Assembly: GCA_035515475.1 (NCBI GenBank)
Contig: DATJBF010000014.1
Span: 1-24,155, forward strand
Direction of reading: 5' to 3'
Length of the DNA: 24,155 nucleotides
Origin: DATJBF01 sp035515475
Lineage (GTDB): Bacteria; Verrucomicrobiota; Verrucomicrobiia; Palsa-1439
The notes beneath the pieces were generated by a model. That model searched no databases, had not been told where the DNA came from, and saw only the letters and a list, made by a program, of their open reading frames with translations. Below are positions 15,319-22,584 of the stretch, in pieces. Made by a program: the position numbers and the translations under genes. Each line of letters begins with the position of its first letter. Positions within the stretch are counted from its first letter, which is position 1.

Positions 15319-17372
15319 GCGAAGAAGTACACCAGCAACAAAATTGCCGCCCCCAGAGTTAATACGCGGAAATAATTCTGCACCCGGCCGCTTTGGAGTT
15401 TCGCGAACGCTTTCCCCCCGATCCGCACGCTCTCACAACTTGTTTCGAAGCCGCCATTGATCAGGAATTCGTCACCCGCCCAGCGGGCAATTTGGGAGAG
15501 TGCCCACGCCGTCCAGGCAATCGCGTGCAGGATGCCGTCCACCACCAGCTTGTCTACCAGCCGGAAAAACACGCCGCAGGTTGCGGTGAACCGGATGATC
15601 GTCGCTTCGTACAACTCGTCGATATACCATTTGCGGTTCAACAACGTGAACAGCCCACCGAGCATCGTCGCGAGCGGGTCCGGCTCCGTCGCGTGCTCCA
15701 TCGTCTTGCGTCCGTAAATCACCCAGCCGAGCACGATTCCCAACAGACCCACCCCAATCGACAACCACAGGACCAGACTGCTGGCCCCTGGCGCGATTTC
15801 CTCAGGAGCGAGGTAACGCTGGAACAGATTGCCGCCCACCCACGGCGTGCCGAGCCACCCCATGAACAACGCAAAGACGCTCAACACCACCAGCGGCAGC
15901 CACATGTTCCAAGATACTTCGTGAGGCTCATGATGTTCGTGAGCATGACCGCCCTCATGCGCCTGCTCTTGTTCCTTCTGGTCGTCGCCCCCACGCCAAC
16001 GCCCGAAAAACACCATGAAGATTTGCCGGGCCATGTAGAACGCCGTCAGGAACGCGGCAAACGTCCCCAATCCCCACGCCCACTGGCTGCGATGATAGGT
16101 CACCAGCAAGACCTCGTCCTTGCTGAAAAACCCCGCCGTCAGCGGAAACCCCGCCAGGGCCAGCGAGCCGATCACATAACAGACGAACGTAATCGGCATG
16201 ACCTGACGCAAGCCGCCCATGCGCCGCATGTCTTGTTCGTGGTGCGTCCCGATAATCACACAGCCGGCACCGAGAAACAGCAGCGCCTTGAAAAACGCAT
16301 GCGTCAGCAAATGAAATTGTCCCGCCACCAACCCGCCGGCACCCAGCCCCATCACCATGTAGCCCAGCTGCGAACAGGTCGAATACGCCAGCACCCGTTT
16401 GATGTCGAACTGCGCCACCGCAATGGTGGCCGACAACACCGCCGTGATACAGCCAATCCACATGACGAAATCCAACACCGGCGTGCTGCCACCCTCCGCC
16501 GCCCCCGCGGTAAACAGCGGGAACATCCGCCCCACCATGAACACGCCTGCCGCCACCATCGTCGCCGCGTGAATCAACGCACTCACCGGCGTCGGGCCTT
16601 CCATCGCGTCGGGCAGCCACACGTGCAGCGGAAACTGCGCGCTCTTGCCCATCGCGCCGAAAAACAGCAGCAGCGCAATCAACCCCGCCATCGAGAACAC
16701 CCACCATCCCGCCAGTTTGCTCAGGGCGTCCGCCTGCTCCAGCGCGCCATGCCCATGGTCGTACAGGTTCAGCGTGCCCGTCTGCCAATACAACAGGAGG
16801 ATGCCCAGAAAAAACCCGACGTCGCCGATCCGCGTGGTGATGAACGCCTTTTTCATGGCCGCGGCGGCCGACGGCTTGAAGTACCAGAAACCGATGAGCA
16901 GATAACTGCACAACCCCACCAGTTCCCAACAGATGAAAAACAACAGGAGATTGTTCGCCACCACGACCCCCAGCATCGCCGCCGCAAACAACGACATGAA
17001 ACAGAAGAACCGCGTGAAATTCTCGTCCTCGGCCATGTAGCCGGTCGCGTTCACGAAAATCCACAGCCCGACGAACGTCACCATCACCGCCATGCCCGCC
17101 GTCAGCGGGTCGAGCACGAACCCCAAGTCGAGGCCGGTGCTGCCGAACCTGAACCACGTGAAATTCCAAACCGCCCGGGCCACCTCGTGCTCGCTACCCG
17201 TCCCGAACGTCGCGAACAACGCCCGCAACGCCAGGACACACGACGCCGTCATCGCGGTGATCGAGAGCCCCGCCGACAGTTTCCGCTGGCCCCGCGGCAG
17301 CAACGACTGGATCGCCGCCGCCACCAGCGGAAACAACGGGATCAACCATTGTTGTTTAACCAATTCGTTCAT
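15315..17372 (-). CDS. nuoL: NADH-quinone oxidoreductase subunit L, extended lateral helix
   Basis: This 685-residue distal antiporter-like subunit is longer than E. coli NuoL (613). Conserved charges are E150 in LLLFFICWELVGLCSYLL, D184 in TRIGDVGFFLG, K243 in MGKSAQFPLHVWLPDAMEGP, K362 in HAFFKALLFLGAG, and K418/D419 in FFSKDE. A His/Glu-rich cytoplasmic loop lies at 471-485 (HEGGHAHEHHEPHE). From KWYIDELYEA (581) to the end there are about 104 residues, against roughly 75-77 in the single-NuoM proteins I can recall. The surplus of about 27-29 lies in the amphipathic lateral helix that runs along the other antiporter subunits, which fits the presence of two NuoM proteins. ATG 17372 is preceded by GAAGAGAG. 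It lies 53 bp after nuoK, with no terminator in the gap. Confidence 0.97.
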   Translation of the reverse strand: MNELVKQQWLIPLFPLVAAAIQSLLPRGQRKLSAGLSITAMTASCVLALRALFATFGTGSEHEVARAVWNFTWFRFGSTGLDLGFVLDPLTAGMAVMVTFVGLWIFVNATGYMAEDENFTRFFCFMSLFAAAMLGVVVANNLLLFFICWELVGLCSYLLIGFWYFKPSAAAAMKKAFITTRIGDVGFFLGILLLYWQTGTLNLYDHGHGALEQADALSKLAGWWVFSMAGLIALLLFFGAMGKSAQFPLHVWLPDAMEGPTPVSALIHAATMVAAGVFMVGRMFPLFTAGAAEGGSTPVLDFVMWIGCITAVLSATIAVAQFDIKRVLAYSTCSQLGYMVMGLGAGGLVAGQFHLLTHAFFKALLFLGAGCVIIGTHHEQDMRRMGGLRQVMPITFVCYVIGSLALAGFPLTAGFFSKDEVLLVTYHRSQWAWGLGTFAAFLTAFYMARQIFMVFFGRWRGGDDQKEQEQAHEGGHAHEHHEPHEVSWNMWLPLVVLSVFALFMGWLGTPWVGGNLFQRYLAPEEIAPGASSLVLWLSIGVGLLGIVLGWVIYGRKTMEHATEPDPLATMLGGLFTLLNRKWYIDELYEATIIRFTATCGVFFRLVDKLVVDGILHAIAWTAWALSQIARWAGDEFLINGGFETSCESVRIGGKAFAKLQSGRVQNYFRVLTLGAAILLLVYFFA

Positions 17373-17425
17373 CTCTCTTCAATCGTGGCCCCGGAAGTTG
17401 GCTGTTCGACCTTCACCACGTTCCC

Positions 17426-17737
17426 CTAGCCCTTCAAACTTGTGATCTCATCCACGTCCACGGACTTGTACTGCCGATAAATCGCAATCACGAGCGCCAA
17501 TCCAATCGCCGACTCGGCCGCGGCGATGGCGATCGCGAAAATCGCAAATAGTTGCGCGCTCGGCGTGGCAAACAGCTTGTAGCGCCAAAAGGCGACCAGG
17601 TTCAGGATGCCCGCGTTGAACATGATCTCGATGCCCATCAGCACGAGGATGGCGTTCTTGCGCGACAGCGCGCCGCACAGGCCAATCGCAAACAGAAAGG
17701 CCGACAACATCAGGTAATAACTCAGGGGGACGTTCAT
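17426..17737 (-). CDS. nuoK: NADH-quinone oxidoreductase subunit K
   Basis: This 103-residue protein has three helices and is the complex I membrane subunit homologous to ND4L. The buried glutamates of the proton path are present: E37 in LMGIEIMFNAGILN and E75 in AIAAAESAIGLALVIAIYR. Length is normal. The ATG overlaps the nuoJ stop as ATGA. Confidence 0.97.
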   Translation of the reverse strand: MNVPLSYYLMLSAFLFAIGLCGALSRKNAILVLMGIEIMFNAGILNLVAFWRYKLFATPSAQLFAIFAIAIAAAESAIGLALVIAIYRQYKSVDVDEITSLKG

Positions 17738-18240
17738 CGGCGGCGAATGAATTCCTCCAGGGCGATGACCACTGCTCCAATCAACGCCGCCGTCAGGAGC
17801 ACCCCCATGGCCTCAAACGGCACCACCCATCTTGTCACCAGGACTTGCCCGATCTCCGCCACCGACGTTTTGGCGGCGCCGGTAGGCAACAGCGCGGCCA
17901 GTTGATCGCGCCGAATCACCGCCCACAAGAGACCCGCAATGATGACGGCCGTGCCCATGCCGGCCCACCATTTGCCCCCCAACACCTCGCGTTGTCCCTC
18001 CGTTCCCGTAACGTGTCGCGTCAGCATGATCGCAAACAGAATCAGCACCGCCACCGCGCCCACGTAAAGCAGGATCTGCACGGCGCCCAGGAAATCCGCA
18101 TGCAGGAGGAAGTAATGCGCGGCGATCCCAAAGAAAAACAGAACCAGGGCCAACACGCAGTGCACCAGGTTGCGCAGCGTCATCGCCAGCACCGCGCCAA
18201 TGACCGTCACCGCTGAAATGATCCAGAAGGCCGTGTCCAT
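17734..18240 (-). CDS. nuoJ: NADH-quinone oxidoreductase subunit J
   Basis: This 168-residue protein has five hydrophobic helices and matches NuoJ/ND6. It has the family's NPVHCALALVLFF-like segment (here NLVHCVLALVLFFFGIAAHYF), then LLHADFLGAVQILLYVGAVAVLILFAIML, which contains the pi-bulge region of TM3. The ATG is separated from the nuoH stop by 3 bp, and the stop overlaps the nuoK start. It links the quinone site to the antiporter chain in the membrane arm. Confidence 0.97.
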   Translation of the reverse strand: MDTAFWIISAVTVIGAVLAMTLRNLVHCVLALVLFFFGIAAHYFLLHADFLGAVQILLYVGAVAVLILFAIMLTRHVTGTEGQREVLGGKWWAGMGTAVIIAGLLWAVIRRDQLAALLPTGAAKTSVAEIGQVLVTRWVVPFEAMGVLLTAALIGAVVIALEEFIRRR

Positions 18241-18243
18241 GGG

Positions 18244-19410
18244 TCAGGTGACGTACCGGTACTTGCGCTTCTCAATTCGTTCCGAGGCCGTCAGCTTCGA
18301 CAGCAGGATGAACCATCCCACCAGCCATACCGCCGTGACGACCCACGCCAGCGGCTTCGACGCCATATAATGCCAGAGCGCCACCGCCACGATGTTGATC
18401 AACGACATCGGCAACAATACCTTCCACGCGAACGCCATCAACTGGTCCACCCGCACGCGGGGCCAGGTCCCGCGAATCCAAATGTTGAGCGCAATCATGC
18501 TGGCCAGCTTGACGAAGAACCACAACGCTCCGAGCAGGCCGCCCAACAGTCCCGGCCCGCTCCCCGGACCGTTGTACCCGCCCAGAAACATGGTCACGGT
18601 GATCCCCGCCATGGCAATCGATGCGAGATACTCCCCCATCTGGAACAGCGCGAACTTGAAGCCACTGTACTCGGTGTGATAGCCGGCAATGATTTCCGAT
18701 TCGGCTTCGGGAATGTCAAACGGCGTGCGCGCCGACTCCGCCATCGCGCCAATGGTGAACAGGATGAACCCCACAAATCCCCACGGTCGGAACACCAACC
18801 AGTTGGTGACGTTGAGCAATCCCCCGCTTTGCGCCCGCGCGATCGCCACGGTCGATAGCGACCCGACGGCCATCACCACCGCCACCGCCGCCAGCACCAT
18901 CGGCACTTCATACGAAACGACCTGCGCCACGGCACGCATCGCGCCCAGCAGCGAGAACTTGTTGCGCGACGCCCAACCGCCCATGAACAACGCCAGCACG
19001 CTCGCCGTGCTGATCGCAAACGCGAACAGGATGCCAATGTTGAGATCGACGGGCACCAACTCCGGGCCGATCGGTACCACTGCAAACAACAGCAGCGCCG
19101 GGATCACCGCGACCACCGGCGCGAGGAAATGCACGGCCTTGTCGGCGTTGCGCGGGACGATGTCCTCCTTGATGAGCAACTTCACGCCGTCGGCAATCGG
19201 TTGCAGGATGCCCCAGCGGCCCACCCGATTCGGCCCGTAACGGTTCTGGACGCGCCCGAGCGCTTTGCGTTCCACCAGCGTGGTGTACGCAAAAATCAGC
19301 GGGTAAACCGCCAGCACGAACACGATGGGCCCGGCAATGGAAATCGCCACGAGCACGCCGTCGGGCGCGTTCGCGAAGGCACTGCGCAGCTGTTGATACA
19401 TGAACTCCAT
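18244..19410 (-). CDS. nuoH: NADH-quinone oxidoreductase subunit H
   Basis: This membrane subunit of about 388 residues is homologous to ND1 and forms the quinone entry channel with NuoB and NuoD. Diagnostic segments are VERKALGRVQNRYGPNRVG, LQPIADGVKLLIKED, GWASRNKFSLLGAMRAVAQ, and FDIPEAESEIIAGYHTEYSG, whose acidic residues line the E-channel, plus a terminal IRGTWPRVRVDQLM. The frame extends to TTG 19431; I prefer ATG 19410 (MEFMYQQ), and ATG 19401, preceded by GGAG, is also possible. Here nuoH comes after nuoI, whereas the usual bacterial order is G-H-I. The 146-bp gap to nuoI holds a palindromic element. Confidence 0.95.
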   Translation of the reverse strand: MEFMYQQLRSAFANAPDGVLVAISIAGPIVFVLAVYPLIFAYTTLVERKALGRVQNRYGPNRVGRWGILQPIADGVKLLIKEDIVPRNADKAVHFLAPVVAVIPALLLFAVVPIGPELVPVDLNIGILFAFAISTASVLALFMGGWASRNKFSLLGAMRAVAQVVSYEVPMVLAAVAVVMAVGSLSTVAIARAQSGGLLNVTNWLVFRPWGFVGFILFTIGAMAESARTPFDIPEAESEIIAGYHTEYSGFKFALFQMGEYLASIAMAGITVTMFLGGYNGPGSGPGLLGGLLGALWFFVKLASMIALNIWIRGTWPRVRVDQLMAFAWKVLLPMSLINIVAVALWHYMASKPLAWVVTAVWLVGWFILLSKLTASERIEKRKYRYVT

Positions 19411-19477
19411 CGTCGAACCGACTTGGTACAACCCGCTTCTTATAGGGTGTAGCGGTGCTTCTGTGAAGCGCGGAGTT

Positions 19478-19541
19478 TTGTCGCCGCGAGCCTGCCCGCG
19501 GAGCCAACAGTTCCCAACCGCGAGCAGGCTCGCGGCGACAA
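19478..19541. repeat. REP-like palindrome between nuoI and nuoH
   Basis: Arms at 19478-19501 and 19518-19541 (24 nt each) are inverted copies matching at 23 of 24 positions, around a 16-nt loop. The right arm itself contains an 8+2+8 palindrome (19518-19535, CCGCGAGC-AG-GCTCGCGG), so a cruciform or long hairpin can form. There is no T-run on either side, so it is not a standard intrinsic terminator. It resembles the short interspersed palindromes common in bacterial intergenic DNA. Confidence 0.85.
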
Positions 19542-19556
19542 TTGATCCTTCAGGCT

Positions 19557-20585
19557 TTAGCCCGCCTCCTTCAGCAGTTTCTCGAGCGCAGTCTGTGTCT
19601 CCGCCTCACCGGGCAGGCACAGTGACAAATCTTTCTCCGTGCCGGCCGCAATCGCGTCGGCATAACCGCGGCAATCGTAGCCGCAGGCATGGCAATCCGT
19701 TTGCGCCATCGCGGCCATCAGCTTGTCGGCCAGCGGCTTGCTCTTGGCCATGTCCAGCCGCTGCGGCAACCCCAGCCCGGGATCATGCCAGGGCCAATCA
19801 GCCGTCGGTACCGCCGTTGGAGCAACGATTGTTGCCAATGCCTCCGGGGTTGCCACGGCCGGTCGAGTTCCCACCGAAATCGTCGCCAGAAACCTGCTCA
19901 ACCACTCCCGCTGCTCCGGCGTGAACGGCGCATCGTCGGGAATCTTGATCTTTGCTGGCGAGGCAGTGGTAGGGCCGCGCTGCGCCGCGGCCACCGAAGC
20001 TGACGTTTCGGCTACAGCCTTGGTCGCCGGAGCTGCCGGTTTTGCCGGCGCAGCCTTCTTGGCCTTCTTTTCTGCGTCGGCCTTCAGCTTCGCGTCCACC
20101 GCGGTGGCCTCGGTCGGCTTGATCTTGTGGTAATACGCGTTCGATTTCAGCAAATCGGGCAAATGTTCGACGAGTTCGTTGAACCGGCCGTATTGGGATT
20201 TCTCGTAGTCGTTGTCCATCTTGATCGCTTCGAACGGGCACACCTCGACGCAGATCTGGCACTGCATGCAGACGCTGATGTCGATATCGAACACCTTCGG
20301 ACGTTGCTGCGGTTTGCCTTTCTCGTCGCGATCCATCACGATGTAAATGCATTGGGGCGGACATTCGACCTCGCAAATCTTGCACGCCACACACCGCATC
20401 GTGCCGACGCGGTCCTTGTCGTCGTCGTACACGAGGAACGGGAACGTGCGCGAGTTCTCGGGGACTTGAACGCGTTCTTCGGGATACTGCACCGTCACCA
20501 GCCGCTCCTTGTCGAAATAGCTGCCGACGAAGTTGCGGGCCGTGACCGCCATGCCTTCGAGCAACCCTTTGCCGAAGAAACTCAT
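19557..20585 (-). CDS. nuoI: NuoI fused to a sulfite-reductase-type Fe-S module
   Basis: This 342-residue protein is about twice the length of a normal NuoI (about 160-180). Residues 1-160 are NuoI: two 4Fe-4S motifs with C65, C68, C71, C75 and C106, C109, C112, C116, which would bind clusters N6a and N6b that pass electrons to NuoB. An Ala/Lys-rich linker (about 161-212) follows. The last 130 residues include IPDDAPFTPEQREWLSRFL, WPWHDPGL and a four-Cys site C298-x2-C301-x3-C305-x17-C323 (DCHACGYDCRGYADAIAAG...LCLPGEAET). This resembles the N-terminal Fe-S segment of bacterial sulfite-reductase-like flavoproteins and the RnfB-type FeS domain. I recognise it by memory of family motifs, not by a search. 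ATG 20585 is preceded by AGAAGG; upstream codons belong to a palindromic element. Residues 190-206 are encoded by repeat-like DNA. Confidence 0.93.
   Translation of the reverse strand: MSFFGKGLLEGMAVTARNFVGSYFDKERLVTVQYPEERVQVPENSRTFPFLVYDDDKDRVGTMRCVACKICEVECPPQCIYIVMDRDEKGKPQQRPKVFDIDISVCMQCQICVEVCPFEAIKMDNDYEKSQYGRFNELVEHLPDLLKSNAYYHKIKPTEATAVDAKLKADAEKKAKKAAPAKPAAPATKAVAETSASVAAAQRGPTTASPAKIKIPDDAPFTPEQREWLSRFLATISVGTRPAVATPEALATIVAPTAVPTADWPWHDPGLGLPQRLDMAKSKPLADKLMAAMAQTDCHACGYDCRGYADAIAAGTEKDLSLCLPGEAETQTALEKLLKEAG
19968..20017. repeat. Repeat-like hairpins inside the NuoI linker
   Basis: This stretch contains GGCCGCG (19973-19979) pairing with CGCGGCC (19986-19992) and CCGAA (19994-19998) pairing with TTCGG (20007-20011). 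On the minus strand it opens with a CTGTAGCC motif like that at the end of the nuoD-nuoI palindrome. It encodes the low-complexity linker residues 190-206 (ETSASVAAAQRGPTT). It is probably an interspersed palindromic element tolerated between two domains. Confidence 0.4.
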
Positions 20586-20604
20586 TCGCCTTCTGCCTCT
20601 ATCC

Positions 20605-20664
20605 CTGTAGCCACGCCGCTCTGCCGGCGTGTCCAGACGCGGCGACAGAGCGCCGCGGCTACAG
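20605..20664. repeat. REP-like palindrome between nuoD and nuoI
   Basis: This is a 60-bp imperfect palindrome. The outer 18 nt on each side (20605-20622 and 20647-20664, CTGTAGCC...GCTCTG-type) are inverted copies with two mismatches, and further weaker pairing lies inside. It fills most of the 106-bp gap between the two genes. It shares CTGTAGCC and GCGGCGACA words with the other elements of this operon. No T-run is present. Confidence 0.75.
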
Positions 20665-20691
20665 CGTTTGGAATTGTCGCTGTGCAGTTGT

Positions 20692-21858
20692 TCACCGATC
20701 CACTTCCCCCAATACAATATCCACGCTGCCCAGAATGATCACGACATCGGCGACCTTGTGACCGAGGCACATGTCTTCGAGGATTGTGAGGTTGATGAAA
20801 CTCGGCGGGCGCACGTGGTACCGATACGGCATCTTCCCGCCTTCGTCCGACACGAGATAAAACCCGAGTTCACCCTTCGGGGCTTCGACCCTTCCGTAAC
20901 CATCGCCCGGCGGAATCTTGAAATTGCGCAGCTTCACTTCGGGCGCAACGTGTGGGCCCTGTGGAATATCGCGCAACGCCTGCTCCAGGATCTTCACGCT
21001 CTGCCGCATCTCCAGTACGCGGACGTAGTAGCGATCATAGACGTCACCGAGCTCGCCCACCGGCACCTGGAAATCGAAGTGGCCGTATACGCCGTAGCTG
21101 TCCACCTTGCGGATGTCGTACTCGACCCCGCTGGCGCGCGCCATCGGGCCGCTGATGCTGGCGTTGATGGCAAGTTCCTTCGGCAGGATGCCGACCTTCT
21201 GGCACCGGCCGAGCAACACCTCGTTGGTCGTCAGCAGTTTTTCGAACTCATCGAGGAACTTCGGAAACCGCGCCGTGATGTCGCGCGCCATGGCCAACAT
21301 CGGCTCGTTGAAATCCACGCGGACGCCGCCGAACCGGAAATAATTGCACATCATCCGCGAACCGCTCACGGCTTCGAACACATCGAGAATCTTCTCGCGC
21401 TCGCGGAACGCGTACAACAACGGCGTGCCCCAAGCGCCCAGGTCCTGCAACATGAACCCGATCACCGAGGCGTGGTTCTGGAGCCGCGACAACTCGCCGA
21501 CGATTACGCGGATGTACTCGGCGCGCTCCGGCACCTTGATCCCCGCCAGCTTCTCCACCGCCAGAGCGTACGCCCAGTTGTTGGTCATCGAGTTGAAATA
21601 ATCCAGGCGGTCCGTGTACGGCATCGAACCGAGCCACGCCATCCGCTCCGCCAGTTGCTCGTGATTGCGATGGAGATAGCCCATCACCGGCTTGAGCGCC
21701 ACCACCGTCTCGCCGTCCAATACGCAGTCCATCCGAAACACGCCATGCGTACTCGGGTGCTGCGGCCCGATCGAGACCTCCAACGTCTGCGTCTCGATCA
21801 AGCCTTCCGCCCCCGGCGTCAGCGAGTATCGCTTTTCGTCTGTCAGCGGCTGGATCAT
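20692..21858 (-). CDS. nuoD: NADH-quinone oxidoreductase subunit D
   Basis: This 388-residue 49-kDa-type subunit of the peripheral arm forms the quinone head-group site with NuoB. Expected quinone-site residues are present: H38 in IGPQHPSTHGVFRMD and Y87 in PYTDRLDYFNSM. Family hallmarks are YLHRNHEQLAE, NASISGPMARASG.YD.R and the terminal LGSVDIVLGEVDR. The frame is open for 219 further codons upstream, but that is the nuoC region read out of frame. ATG 21858 overlaps the nuoC stop (ATGA). NuoC and NuoD are separate proteins, unlike the E. coli fusion. The next gene downstream is nuoI, with no nuoE, nuoF or nuoG between. Confidence 0.97.
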   Translation of the reverse strand: MIQPLTDEKRYSLTPGAEGLIETQTLEVSIGPQHPSTHGVFRMDCVLDGETVVALKPVMGYLHRNHEQLAERMAWLGSMPYTDRLDYFNSMTNNWAYALAVEKLAGIKVPERAEYIRVIVGELSRLQNHASVIGFMLQDLGAWGTPLLYAFREREKILDVFEAVSGSRMMCNYFRFGGVRVDFNEPMLAMARDITARFPKFLDEFEKLLTTNEVLLGRCQKVGILPKELAINASISGPMARASGVEYDIRKVDSYGVYGHFDFQVPVGELGDVYDRYYVRVLEMRQSVKILEQALRDIPQGPHVAPEVKLRNFKIPPGDGYGRVEAPKGELGFYLVSDEGGKMPYRYHVRPPSFINLTILEDMCLGHKVADVVIILGSVDIVLGEVDR

Positions 21859-22451
21859 TTCTTCTTGGTTTTCTCCAACTCCGCCGCCGCGCTCGGCGGC
21901 ATGATGCCGTGGGCCTGCCCGGCGCGCTGCAACGTGTTGTCGTGCGGTGTCGGCTCCCATTCGTAATCCGCCGGCGGCACGTAATCCTTGCGCATCGGGT
22001 GATCGGTAAACTCGTCCCACATCAGGATCCGCCGCAAATCGGGATGACCGTCGAACTTCACGCCATACAAATCGTACGCCTCGCGTTCCTGAAACTCGCA
22101 GCCGCGCCACACGGGGGTGAGCGACGGGACGCGGCACTGCTCGAGTTCGCGTGGCGCCCGGATCTTCAACACGACCGGCCCCTGTTTCTGGGCCACGGAG
22201 TACAAATGGTAAACCACCTCGATGCAGCCCGGCTTGTCTCCCTTCGGCAGGTAATCGACGGCCGTCACGCACGAACAGAAATCCATCTCGAACCGCGGGT
22301 CCTCTTTGAGAAACTTTGCCACCGCAGAAATATGCTCGCGATCCACCAACAGCGCCGGTTGCTGGGCCGCCGGCGTCGAGTTCACGATCTCGATCTGCGC
22401 GCCCGCCACGGCCTGCAACACGATCTCTTTGATTTTTTCGATCGCTTCCAT
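21855..22451 (-). CDS. nuoC: NADH-quinone oxidoreductase subunit C
   Basis: This 198-residue 30-kDa-type subunit is a structural partner of NuoD in the peripheral arm. It has the family core WRGCEFQEREAYDLYGVKF, GHPDLRRILMWDEF and HPMRKDYV. Length is normal for a free-standing NuoC. The C-terminal tail is Lys-rich (ELEKTKKK). Its stop overlaps the nuoD start. The gap to nuoB contains a 112-bp palindromic element. Confidence 0.97.
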   Translation of the reverse strand: MEAIEKIKEIVLQAVAGAQIEIVNSTPAAQQPALLVDREHISAVAKFLKEDPRFEMDFCSCVTAVDYLPKGDKPGCIEVVYHLYSVAQKQGPVVLKIRAPRELEQCRVPSLTPVWRGCEFQEREAYDLYGVKFDGHPDLRRILMWDEFTDHPMRKDYVPPADYEWEPTPHDNTLQRAGQAHGIMPPSAAAELEKTKKK

Positions 22452-22460
22452 GGCTAGTCG

Positions 22461-22572
22461 TTGTCACCCCGAGCTCGTCGAGGGGTCTCCCTCGTTGGCA
22501 ATACGCATCCTCCACGCGAGAGATTCTTCGCGGAGTTTACACTGAGCCAAGCCGAAGTGCTCAAAATGACAA
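22461..22572. repeat. Interspersed palindromic element between nuoB and nuoC
   Basis: An element of about 112 bp is bounded by TTGTCA (22461-22466) and TGACAA (22567-22572). Outer arms CACCCCGAGC and GCTCAAAATG pair partially, and internal words include GTCGAGGGGTCTC, GCGAGAGATTCTTCGCGG and TTTACACTGAGC. The layout (TGTCA..CGAGC..GAGG.TCTC..CTGAGC.AAG..GAAGTGCTCA.AATGACA) matches a type of dispersed element I recall from many soil and freshwater bacterial genomes. It has no coding capacity and no transposase. Confidence 0.7.
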
Positions 22573-22584
22573 ATTGGTGGCAGT

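Noticed and set aside
15393..17429. 678-codon open frame on the + strand opposite nuoL
   Set aside because: It is composed mainly of Arg/His/Gln/Pro, has no membrane or domain pattern, and lies fully antisense to an unmistakable nuoL. It is a by-product of GC-rich codon use.
19478..19541. Intrinsic terminator
   Set aside because: The palindrome lacks a flanking T-run on either strand and sits within an operon whose downstream genes must be expressed.
20586..20717. N-terminal extension of NuoI by 44 codons
   Set aside because: These codons run through the nuoD-nuoI palindrome and into the end of nuoD; the known NuoI start region begins at MSFFGKG.
20629..21966. 445-codon + strand frame opposite nuoD
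   Set aside because: It is antisense to nuoD with His/Arg-rich composition and no recognisable motif; the minus-strand nuoD is certain.
21859..22515. Upstream extension of the nuoD frame by 219 codons
   Set aside because: The extension is nuoC read in another frame; nuoD proper starts at 21858 with a family-typical N-terminus and an ATGA overlap.
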